Below, one piece after another: positions 1 to 7,720 of a stretch of DNA of 42,675 nucleotides. The notes beneath the pieces are model-generated. The model saw nothing but the letters and a program-made list of their open reading frames with translations. It was not told where the DNA came from and ran no database searches. The first letter of the stretch is position 1. Every line of letters begins with the position of its first letter. A program made the translations under genes and the position numbers. The DNA is from DASPKT01 sp035626475 (lineage in GTDB: Bacteria; Pseudomonadota; Alphaproteobacteria; Azospirillales; Azospirillaceae), in the NCBI GenBank assembly GCA_035626475.1, contig DASPNP010000009.1, forward strand, positions 1-42,675, read 5' to 3'.

Positions 1-3000
1 GTTGCCGGCCTTGTCCGTGGCCTTGGCGGTCAGCGTGTGGGCACCGTCGGCCAGAGCGCTGGCGGTGATCGACCAGGCGCCGCTGCCGTTGGCGGTGGCG
101 GAGCCGACCTCGGTGCTTCCGTCATAGAGCCGGACGGTGGCACCGGCCTCGGTCGTTCCGGTGAAGGTGGGCGTGCTGTCGCTGGTGACGCCGTCGGTCT
201 GCGAGACGCCGAGATCGGACGCACTCGCCAGGGCCGGGGTGGTCGGGGCCGTGGGCGCGGTGCGGTCGACGGTGAGGGAGTAGGTGGCGGACAGCGTGCT
301 GCTGTTGCCGGCCTTGTCGGTGGCCTGGACGGTGAGGCTGTGGCCGCCGGCGCTGATGCCGGTGGGCAGGGCGATGGTGAAGGCGCCGTCGCCGTCGGCG
401 GTGCCGGTGGCGATCTGGGTGCCGCTGTCGAACACCACCAGGCTGGCGTTCGCCTCCGCCGTGCCGGTCAGCACCGGCGTCGCGGCGTTGGTGATGCCGT
501 CGCTGCTGGACGCGCCGGTGTCGGTCAGGCTGGTCAGTGCCAGGCCGCTCGGGGCGGTCGGCGCGCTGGTGTCGATCGTCACATACAGGACGGGGGAGGC
601 GTCGCTTAGATTGCCGGCGACGTCGCTGGTCCTGGCAACGATGAGGTGGAAACCCTCTGCCAGGGCATTGGGCGTAAAGCTCCAGGAGCCGTTGCCGGCG
701 GCGAGCGTGCTGCCCAACTCGGTCGAGCCGTCGAACAGCACCACGGTGGCACCGGCCTCCGCCGTGCCGGACAAGGTGGGAGTCGTGATCCGGGTGATGC
801 CGTCGGAACTGAGCGATCCCGTGTCCGAGATCGTCGCCAGAACCGGCGCTGAGGGCGTCGTCGGCGCGGTGGTGTCGATGGTGAGGCTCAGAGCGGCGGA
901 GAGCGCGCCGACATTGCCGGCGGCGTCCGTTGCCTGGACGGTCAGGGTATGCGATCCGGCCGCCAGAGCGCTCGCGGTGATGGACCAGGATCCGTCGTTC
1001 AGCGCGGTCGTCGTGCCGACCTGCGTGGCGCCGTCGAACAGGACGATGGTGGCGTCGGCTTCCGCGGTGCCGGTGACGGTGGGCGTGTCGTCCTTGGTGA
1101 TGCCGTCGGCGCTGGACAGGCCGGTGTCCGAGGCGACGGTGAGAAGGGGCCGGGAGGGCGCCGCCGGCGCCGTGCGGTCGATGATCACCGTGAAGGGGGA
1201 CGATGCGGCGCTGACATTGCCGGCGGCGTCGGTCGCCTGCACCGTCAGCGTATGCGTACCGACAGCGAAATTGCTGGGCAGAGTGATGGAGAAGCTGCCA
1301 TCGCCGGCAGCGGTGCCGGTGGCGATCTGGTTGCCACCGTCAAAGACGACAAGGGCGGCGCTGGCCTCCGTGGTGCCGGTGAGCACCGGCTGGAAGGCGT
1401 TGGTGACACCATCCGTGGACAGGCGGCCGCTGTCGGAGGCCGAGGTCAGGGCCAGGGCGGACGGTACCGCCGGCGCGCTGGTGTCGATGGTAATCGACAG
1501 AGCGGTCGAGGCGATGCCGGTGTTGCCCGCCAAGTCGGTGGCGACGGCCCTGATCCGGTGTGCGCCCGGCGACAGGGCGGCGGTGGTCAGCGACCAGGTG
1601 CCGCCGGTGGCGGTGCCGCTGGCAAGCGCGGTCTCGCCATTGTCCATGGCACCGCTGTTGTCGGCGTCATGGAACAGCACGACCGTGGCGCCGGCCTCGG
1701 CGGTACCGGTGAGGGCGGGCGTGGTGAGCTTGGTCAGGCGATCGGTGCTGGACTTGCCGGTGTCCGAGCCCGTCGCCAGGGTCGGTGCCGACGGCGATGC
1801 GGGCGCGGTGCGGTCGATGGTGAGGATGTAGGCAGCGGAGAGGGTGCCGGCGTTGCCGGCCTTGTCAGTGGCCTGGACGGTGAGGCTGTGCGTGCCGGCA
1901 GCAATGCCGGTGGGCAGGGCGATGGAGAAGGCGCCGTCGCCGTCGGCGGTGCCGGTGGCGATCTGCACGCCGTTGGAGAACACCACCAGCCCGGCATCCG
2001 CCTCCGCCATGCCGGTCAGCACCGGCGTCGCCGCGTTGGTGATGCCGTCGCTGGTGGAGGCACCCTTGTCGGTGGACGCATCCAGGCCAAGGCCGGTCGG
2101 GGCGTTCGGGCCGGTCGCGTCGATGGTGACCGTGAGGCCGGTCGAGGCCGTGCTGAAATTACCGGCGGCGTCCATCGCCCTGGCGGTCAGCACATGGGCG
2201 CCGTCCGCGAGACTCGCTGTGGTGATCGCCCAGTTACCGTCGCCGTCGGCGAGAGCGCTTCCGATCTCCGTCGTGCCATTCCTGTACAGGACCACGAGCG
2301 TGCCGGCCTCGGCCGTGCCCGTCAGCGTGGGCGTCGTCACCTTGGTCAGCTTGTCGGTATTATCGCTGCCACTGTCCGTGGCGGCGGCAAGAACCGGTTG
2401 CGACGGGGCGGAGGCGGGAGGAGTGGTGTCGATGGTGAACGTCAGGCCAGCCGACTCCGCGCCGGCGTTGCCGGCCACGTCGGTGGTCTTGACCGTCAGC
2501 GTGTGCACGGCTTCGGCCAGGGCCGAGGCCGTGATGCTCCAGGCGCCGGCGCTATCCGCCGTCGTGAACCCGACCTTCGTCGCGCCCTCGAACAGCTCGA
2601 CCAGGGCGTTTGCCTCCGCCGTTCCAGTCAGGGTCGGCGTGGTCTCGTTGGTGATGCCGTCGGCACTCGAAATACCCTTGTCGGAAGCCACCGTCAGAAT
2701 TGGGGCTGCCGTTGCGGTCGGCGCGGTGCGGTCGACGGTCAGGGTGTAGGCAGCGGAGAGCGTGCCGGCGTTGCCGGCCTTGTCGGTGGCCTGGACGGTG
2801 AGGCTGTGCGTGCCGGCAGCAATGCCGGTGGGCAGGGCGATGGAGAAGGCGCCGTCGCCGTCGGCGGTGCCGGTGGCGATCTGCACGCCATTGGAGAAGA
2901 CCACCAGCCCGGCGTCCGCCTCCGCCATGCCGGTCAGCACCGGCGTCGCTGCGTTGGTGATCCCGTCGCTGGTGGAGGCGCCGGTGTCGGTCAGAGCGGT

Positions 3001-6000
3001 CAATCCGAGGCCGGTCGGAGCGCCCGGGCCGGTCGCGTCGATGGTGACAGTGAGGCCGGCAGACTCAGCACTGGTGTTGCCGGCGGCATCCGTCGCCCTG
3101 GCGGTCAGCGTGCGCACGCCTGCCGCCAACGGAGTTGCGGTGATGCTCCAGTTTCCGTCGCCATCGGTGACGGCGCTGCCGACCGATGTTCCAGCACCAT
3201 CCACGTGGAGCGTCACCACCGTTCCCGCCGCTGCGGTGCCGGTGACCGTCGGCGCCATGATCTTGGTGATGCCATCAGCATTGGACGTGCCGCTGTCGGA
3301 CAAGGTGGTGAGCACAGGGACGGACGGAAGCGCCGGCGCCGTGGTGTCGACGGTGATGACCAAGCCGGTCGAGGCGGTGCCGGTGTTGCCCGCCAAGTCG
3401 GTGGCGACGGCCCTGATCCGGTGTGCGCCCGGCGACAGGGCGGTGGTGGTCAGCGACCAGGTACCGCCGGTGGCAGTGCCGCTGGCGAGCGTGGTCTCGC
3501 CATTGTCCATGGCACCGCTGTTGTCGGCGTCATCGAACAGCACGACCGTGGCACCGGCCTCGGCGGTGCCGGTCAGCGTCGGCGAGGTGTCGCTGGTGAT
3601 GCCGTCAGTCTGTGAGATGCCGGTGTCCGACGCGCTTGCCAGGGCCGGGGTGGTCGGGGCCGTGGGCGCGGTACGGTCGACGGTGAGGGTGTAGGTGGCG
3701 GACAGCGTGCTGCTGTTGCCGGCCTTGTCGGTGGCCTGGACGGTGAGGCTGTGGCCGCCGGCGCTGATGCCGGTGGGCAGAGCGATGGTGAAGGCGCCGT
3801 CGCCGTCGGCGGTGCCGGTGGCGATCTGGGTGCCGCTGTCGAACACCACCAGGCTGGCGTTCGCCTCCGCCGTGCCGGTCAGCACCGGTGTGGCGGCGTT
3901 GGTGATGCCGTCGCTGCTCGACGTGCCGGTGTCGGTCAGCGTGGTCAGCGCCAGGGCGCTCGGCGCCGTCGGCGCGCTGGTGTCGATCGTCACAGACAAG
4001 GCAGCGGAGGCGTCGCTTAGATTGCCGGCGACGTCGCTGGTCTTGGCAGTCAGGCTGTGAGTGCCGTCCAGCAGCGCCGTGGTCGCCACGCTCCAGCTAC
4101 CGTCGCCGGCGACGAGGGTGCTGCCGATCTGGGTTGCGCCGTCGAACAGAACAACCGTCGTTCCGGCCTCCGCCGTTCCCGACACGGTCGGTGTCGTAAT
4201 CCGGGTGATGCCGTCGGCGTTCTGTACGCCCGTGTCCGACGCCGTCGCCAGAACCGGCGCCGTTGGTGCCGCCGGCGCGGTCGTGTCGATGTCGATTGTC
4301 AGGGCGGTTGACGTGCCGCCAGCGTTGCCTGCGAGGTCGGTCGCCTTGGCGGTCAGCACATGCGCGCCGTCGGACAGGGCATCGGCGGTGATGCTCCAGC
4401 TGCCGTCGTTGCCGGCCGTCGTGGTGCCGACCTTCGTGGCGCCGGCGTAGAGATCGACCGTCGCGTTCGTCTCCGCCTTGCCGGTCAGAGTGGGCGTCGT
4501 GTCGCGGGTCTTGCCGTCCGTCTGCGAGACACCGGTATCCGAGAGCGCCGCGAGAACGGGCGTCGTCGGCGCGGCGGGACCGGAGCGGTCGACCACCAGC
4601 GTATAAGCGGCCGAAAGTAGGCCCACATTGCCGGCGGCGTCGGTCCCCTGAACCGTCAGGCTGTGCGTGCCAGCCGCGAAATTATTGGGCAGGGCGATGC
4701 TGAAGGCGCCGTCGCCGCCGGCGGTGCCGGTGGCGATCTGGGTGCCGCCGTCGAACACCACCAAGCTGGCGTTTGCCTCCGCCGTGCCGGTCAGCACCGG
4801 TTGCGCGGCCTTGGTGATGCCGTCGCTCGATGATGCGCCGGTGTCCGTGTCGACCGAGATCGCAATGCCGGTGGGCGCTGCCGGTGCGCTGGCATCGACT
4901 GTAATGGTGAGGGCCACCGCGGCGATGCCGGTGTTGCCGGCCTTATCCGTCGCCCTGGCGGTCAGCGCGTGGACGCCGTCGCTCAACAGCGTGTTGGTCG
5001 TGATGCTCCAGGTGCCGTCACCGGCGGCGGTGCCGGTGCCGACCGCTGTGGCGCCGTCATACAGCGTCACGGTGGCACCCGCCTCGGCGGTGCCCTTGAT
5101 TGTTGGTGCCGCCGTCCGGGTCAGTTTGTCGGACGTCGAGGCGCCGGTGTCGGAGCCGGCCTCCAGCGCCAGAGCCAGCGGGGCGTCGGGCGGCGTGAGA
5201 TCGATGGTGACGGTGAGACCGGGCGACGCCGCACCGGTGTTGCCGGCAGCATCGGTGGCGACGGCCGTCAGGACGCGGGCTCCCTCCGCCAGAACGCCGG
5301 TGGCAAGGCTCCATTTGCCGTCACCGCCCACGATGGCGGTGCCGGCCGCGGCTTCGGCCCCATTCAGCGTGCCGCTGCTGTCGAGATCCTCGAACACCGT
5401 CACCGTGGCGCCGGCCTCGGCCGTGCCGGTCAGCGTCAAGGACGTGAGATTGGTGATCTTGTCGCCGCTCGAGAGACCGCTGTCCGATGTGGGCGCGAGA
5501 GAAGGAGCGGAGGGTGCGTCCGGCGGCACGGCGTCGCCCGCGCCGATAATAACCAGCGTCTCGATGCCAGCCAGGGCCAAGGTCTGGTTCTTGGTCCGAA
5601 CGGTCTCGATGCCGGAGACGTAGATCGTGGCTTCCGCGTCGGTAAAGGTGACGGCATCCTCGCCCATGCCGCCCAGAACGCTTTCCAGACCGATGGCGCT
5701 GAGCGTGTTGCCGCTGGCGCCAAGGGTCACCGCGTCGGCGCCAGTGCCGCCGGTCAGGATTTCCAGCAGCGAGACGACGATGCTGTTGCCACCATTGGCG
5801 AGCGTCACCACGTCCTGCCCGCTGCCGCCGGTGAGCGATTCCAGGAGCGACACCGCCAATGTGACGCCGGCGGTGCCGGTGCCCGTCACGACATCGGTGC
5901 CGACGCCGCCAGCCAGGCTCTCGATCCGCGATACGGCAAAGGTGGCGCCGGCGGCGTCGAAGGTAACCTTGTCTTCCCCGGCACCGCCGATGATCGTACC

Positions 6001-7251
6001 GGCGATGGATGCGGTAATCGTGTTCGTCGCCCCGGCGAGCGACACAACGTCGTTGGCGCTGCCGCCCACCAAACTCTCGAACAGCGACACCGCCATGGTG
6101 GTGCCGCCCGTGCGCAGAGTGGCGACATCGGTCCCGCTGCCGCCAATCAGGGTCTCCAACTGGCCAACCAGAACGGAGTTGCCGCTGCCGGCCAGAGTGA
6201 CGACATCGGTGCCGGCGCCGCCGAGAAGGGTCTCCACGCCGGAAACCGTCACGGTGATGCCATCCGCCCTGACGCTCAGCGCGTCCTTGCCGCTGCTGCC
6301 GATCAGCGACTCGATCAGGGATACGGCCAACGTGTTGCCGGTGGAAGCGACGTTCGGCCCCAGTCCAAGGGATACCTTGTCGAACCCGGCGCCGCCCGTC
6401 ACGAAGGCGATGCCGGACACGGAAATCGTGGTTCCGCTGTCCAGCAGGATCACGCCGCTACGGAAGGTGGTGGCTCCGCCCCCAAGAACGGAGTCGATCA
6501 TCGAGACGGCGACGGTGCCGGCGCCGGTGCGAAAATCAACAGTCCCGGACTTGAAGCCTAGATTCATGACATCGAAGCCGCTGGTGCCGATCAGCGTCTC
6601 GATGTAGCCAACACCAACCGTGCTGCCGCCTGTCGCCACCGAGAAGACGTCGGTCCTCGAACCGTTGCCGACGAGGTACTCGATGCCTTGAATATGCGTC
6701 GTGTTGCCGTTGCCGGCCGCGATCGACGCAATGATGTCTTCGCCGGTCGAGCCGATCAGCGTTTCGATGAATGAGATGACCGTAGTCGTGCCGAGGGTGC
6801 CCGAGAAGACGACGACGTCCTTGCCGCTGCTGCCGGAGAGCGACTCCAGAAAGCTCACCGACATGGTGTTGCCGCCCGTGGCGGCCAGCGTGATGAACTC
6901 CGTGCCGTTGCTGGCGCCCGTCATCACCTCGATGCCGGTCACCGCCATGGTGGTGCCGATCGTGGACGTGGTGACGACATCCCGCCCGGCGCTGCCGATC
7001 AGCTCCTCAAGGTAGCGGACGCCGATGGTGTTGCCGCTGGTGCCGGCCAGCGTGACGACCTCTCTCTGGAGGCCGGTCGCTTTGACGCCATAGACGTGGT
7101 CGAGGTTCCTGACCGTCAGCGTTTGGCCCCTGCTGTTGAGCAGCACGCCCTGGGCAGTGCCCGGCCCGACGATGCCCGACCAGACCTCGCTTGCGGTGAA
7201 GATGTAGTCGGTGCTTCCGGTCGACACTGTCAAGGTTTGGCCGGCCGGCAT
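1..7251 (-). CDS. Giant Ig-like repeat secreted protein, N-terminal 2417 residues (partial)
   Basis: The reading frame is open from ATG 7251 to the window edge and its C-terminus lies outside. A GGAAAGG ribosome site sits about 8 bases before the ATG. Residues 1 to about 570 hold about 20 short repeats built around motifs such as IETLIGGSGTDVVTLAGSGN. The rest is 18 bacterial Ig-like repeats of about 100 residues, each with a core like PTLTGTAEAGATVTLFDG, then DGSWSITA and ATDKAGN. There is no Sec signal peptide, as expected for a type I secretion substrate whose signal is C-terminal. The divergent ABC/HlyD genes at 7721-11262 are the likely exporter. Family knowledge suggests a very large adhesin or surface-layer/biofilm protein. 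The size, ligand and retention mode cannot be read here. Repeat architecture is certain; the adhesin role is inferred. Confidence 0.9.
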   Translation of the reverse strand, partial: MPAGQTLTVSTGSTDYIFTASEVWSGIVGPGTAQGVLLNSRGQTLTVRNLDHVYGVKATGLQREVVTLAGTSGNTIGVRYLEELIGSAGRDVVTTSTIGTTMAVTGIEVMTGASNGTEFITLAATGGNTMSVSFLESLSGSSGKDVVVFSGTLGTTTVISFIETLIGSTGEDIIASIAAGNGNTTHIQGIEYLVGNGSRTDVFSVATGGSTVGVGYIETLIGTSGFDVMNLGFKSGTVDFRTGAGTVAVSMIDSVLGGGATTFRSGVILLDSGTTISVSGIAFVTGGAGFDKVSLGLGPNVASTGNTLAVSLIESLIGSSGKDALSVRADGITVTVSGVETLLGGAGTDVVTLAGSGNSVLVGQLETLIGGSGTDVATLRTGGTTMAVSLFESLVGGSANDVVSLAGATNTITASIAGTIIGGAGEDKVTFDAAGATFAVSRIESLAGGVGTDVVTGTGTAGVTLAVSLLESLTGGSGQDVVTLANGGNSIVVSLLEILTGGTGADAVTLGASGNTLSAIGLESVLGGMGEDAVTFTDAEATIYVSGIETVRTKNQTLALAGIETLVIIGAGDAVPPDAPSAPSLAPTSDSGLSSGDKITNLTSLTLTGTAEAGATVTVFEDLDSSGTLNGAEAAAGTAIVGGDGKWSLATGVLAEGARVLTAVATDAAGNTGAASPGLTVTIDLTPPDAPLALALEAGSDTGASTSDKLTRTAAPTIKGTAEAGATVTLYDGATAVGTGTAAGDGTWSITTNTLLSDGVHALTARATDKAGNTGIAAVALTITVDASAPAAPTGIAISVDTDTGASSSDGITKAAQPVLTGTAEANASLVVFDGGTQIATGTAGGDGAFSIALPNNFAAGTHSLTVQGTDAAGNVGLLSAAYTLVVDRSGPAAPTTPVLAALSDTGVSQTDGKTRDTTPTLTGKAETNATVDLYAGATKVGTTTAGNDGSWSITADALSDGAHVLTAKATDLAGNAGGTSTALTIDIDTTAPAAPTAPVLATASDTGVQNADGITRITTPTVSGTAEAGTTVVLFDGATQIGSTLVAGDGSWSVATTALLDGTHSLTAKTSDVAGNLSDASAALSVTIDTSAPTAPSALALTTLTDTGTSSSDGITNAATPVLTGTAEANASLVVFDSGTQIATGTADGDGAFTIALPTGISAGGHSLTVQATDKAGNSSTLSATYTLTVDRTAPTAPTTPALASASDTGISQTDGITSDTSPTLTGTAEAGATVVLFDDADNSGAMDNGETTLASGTATGGTWSLTTTALSPGAHRIRAVATDLAGNTGTASTGLVITVDTTAPALPSVPVLTTLSDSGTSNADGITKIMAPTVTGTAAAGTVVTLHVDGAGTSVGSAVTDGDGNWSITATPLAAGVRTLTARATDAAGNTSAESAGLTVTIDATGPGAPTGLGLTALTDTGASTSDGITNAATPVLTGMAEADAGLVVFSNGVQIATGTADGDGAFSIALPTGIAAGTHSLTVQATDKAGNAGTLSAAYTLTVDRTAPTATAAPILTVASDKGISSADGITNETTPTLTGTAEANALVELFEGATKVGFTTADSAGAWSITASALAEAVHTLTVKTTDVAGNAGAESAGLTFTIDTTPPASAPSQPVLAAATDSGSDNTDKLTKVTTPTLTGTAEAGTLVVLYRNGTTEIGSALADGDGNWAITTASLADGAHVLTARAMDAAGNFSTASTGLTVTIDATGPNAPTGLGLDASTDKGASTSDGITNAATPVLTGMAEADAGLVVFSNGVQIATGTADGDGAFSIALPTGIAAGTHSLTVQATDKAGNAGTLSAAYILTIDRTAPASPSAPTLATGSDTGKSSTDRLTKLTTPALTGTAEAGATVVLFHDADNSGAMDNGETALASGTATGGTWSLTTAALSPGAHRIRAVATDLAGNTGIASTALSITIDTSAPAVPSALALTSASDSGRLSTDGVTNAFQPVLTGTTEASAALVVFDGGNQIATGTAAGDGSFSITLPSNFAVGTHTLTVQATDAAGNVSAASSPFTVIIDRTAPAAPSRPLLTVASDTGLSSADGITKDDTPTVTGTAEADATIVLFDGATQVGTTTALNDGSWSITASALAAGSHTLTVQATDAAGNVGALSAALSLTIDTTAPTTPSAPVLATISDTGSLSSDGITRITTPTLSGTAEAGATVVLFDGSTELGSTLAAGNGSWSFTPNALAEGFHLIVARTSDVAGNLSDASPVLYVTIDTSAPTAPSGLALTSLTDTGASSSDGITNAATPVLTGTAEANASLVVFDSGTQIATGTADGDGAFTIALPTGISAGGHSLTVQATDKAGNSSTLSATYSLTVDRTAPTAPTTPALASASDLGVSQTDGVTSDSTPTFTGTTEAGATVRLYDGSTEVGSATANGSGAWSITASALADGAHTLTAKATDKAGN
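141..583 (-). repeat. Near-identical DNA block, copy 1 (second copy 3552-3994)
   Basis: The stretch around 230-583 matches 3641-3994 with only scattered substitutions at a constant offset of 3411 bases (1137 codons, about 11 Ig repeats). The 141-230 part also aligns at the same offset, less closely. It covers the boundary of repeats 17 and 18 against that of repeats 6 and 7. Such identity in a coding array points to recent duplication or gene conversion. Confidence 0.8.
1505..1730 (-). repeat. Near-identical DNA block, copy 1 (second copy 3368-3593)
   Basis: The segment encoding the Ig repeat with the DADNSGAMDNGE loop occurs twice at an offset of 1863 bases (621 codons, about six repeats). 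Only a few bases differ, for example the first loop residue is Asp in one copy and His in the other. The surrounding repeat sequence is less similar, so this looks like a duplicated or converted patch. Confidence 0.7.
1800..2145 (-). repeat. Near-identical DNA block, copy 1 (second copy 2718-3063)
   Basis: Repeats 12 and 9 of the Ig array are almost the same at DNA level, at an offset of 918 bases (306 codons, three repeats). The encoded core VVFSNGVQIATGTADGDG is identical in both. The two repeats lying between them differ, so whatever copied this patch did not homogenise its neighbours. Confidence 0.8.
5535..7165 (-). repeat. About 20 short repeats of roughly 28 residues in the N-terminal module
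   Basis: Tandem degenerate repeats follow the pattern (V/I)-S-x-(I/L)-E-(T/S)-L-x-G-G-x-G-x-D-V-V-T-L-x-x-x-G-N-T. Examples are LESLTGGSGQDVV, VETLLGGAGTDVV and LETLIGGSGTDVA. The GGxGxD element recalls RTX nonapeptides, but the spacing is near 28 residues rather than 9, and many copies replace the calcium-binding positions. A stacked beta-strand or beta-solenoid fold is plausible but is an inference. Confidence 0.75.
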
Positions 7252-7720
7252 GGGGCACCCTTTCCGAATCAACGACACGCGTGAATGGTTGCGATTCCGG
7301 CGCGGATCAGCACTGGCATCGCCCGCAATGGCTCTAGACGCACCAAGGCCCAGAAGGCCTGTTGCTCTGGAGTCGGGCGTGCAGGATACCCCCAAATGGA
7401 TAGTGATCGGTTAAGAAAGCGATGTGTCTAGACGGATAGGTTTTTACTGCACAGGTTGAAATGTATGTAACTATTGCGTATCGTGCCGCGTAGTTGGCGA
7501 AGAGAAGTTGTGGACGGCCTGAATAATCCACGAAAGCTGCCAGTTGTTCTCGCCATCACTGCCCTTTACCCCTCGTCGGTACTTGGTTAAGCAGCGCTTA
7601 AGGGTTCCAGCTGCACGCTGCAGCCAGTGCCGGGCGATGGTTCCGGCGGCGGCGGAGTGGTGAGCGGTCCCCCAAGGGCGCCGCGTGTCGCGAGGCTGGA
7701 CCCATGGAGAGTAGGGGACA
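7252..7720. promoter_or_regulatory. Divergent intergenic region between giant protein and its exporter operon
   Basis: I see no gene in these 469 bases. The region must carry the promoters for both the giant-protein gene (leftward) and the secretion operon (rightward), but I cannot assign -35/-10 boxes with confidence. It contains a 15-base inverted repeat at 7587-7601 (TTAAGC, 3-base spacer, GCTTAA) and two TCTAGACG sites near 7333 and 7427. Its middle, around 7400-7600, is clearly more AT-rich than the flanking genes. No riboswitch was recognised. Confidence 0.5.
7587..7601. promoter_or_regulatory. Short palindrome, possible regulator site
   Basis: The perfect inverted repeat TTAAGC-AGC-GCTTAA lies midway between the divergent giant-protein and secretion genes. 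Position and symmetry fit a dimeric regulator, but 6-base arms can arise by chance and no regulator gene is adjacent. Confidence 0.25.

Larger units (their letters stand above)
1..5530 (-). repeat. Array of 18 Ig-like repeats inside the giant protein
   Basis: Seventeen complete repeats of about 100 codons and one cut by the left edge. Each opens with a proline-rich linker such as APTAPSALALTTLTDTGTSS, continues with DGIT and TGTAEA, and closes with TDKAGN and a TVDRTAP-type boundary. Repeats alternate between at least two classes. One has a VVFDGGTQIATGTADGDG core and an ALPTGI segment; the other has a LFDGATxVG core and an ALADGAHTLTA segment. This suggests the array grew by duplicating multi-repeat units. 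Three repeats carry an acidic loop insert resembling an EF-hand (5353-5388, 3496-3534, 1633-1671). Confidence 0.9.

Noticed and set aside
949..3615. Plus-strand open frame of 888 codons opposite the giant gene (also 284-1831, 1844-2749, 2762-3694 and 4969-6561)
   Set aside because: These are antisense shadows. High GC and a strictly repeated coding strand keep the opposite frames free of stops. Their translations are low-complexity Arg/Gly or Val/Ala/Pro repeats with no domains, while the minus frame reads as clean Ig-like repeats.
1..7251. CRISPR array or tandem non-coding repeats
   Set aside because: Repeat units are about 300 bases or about 85 bases, diverged, and keep one reading frame throughout. 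There are no short identical direct repeats with unique spacers.
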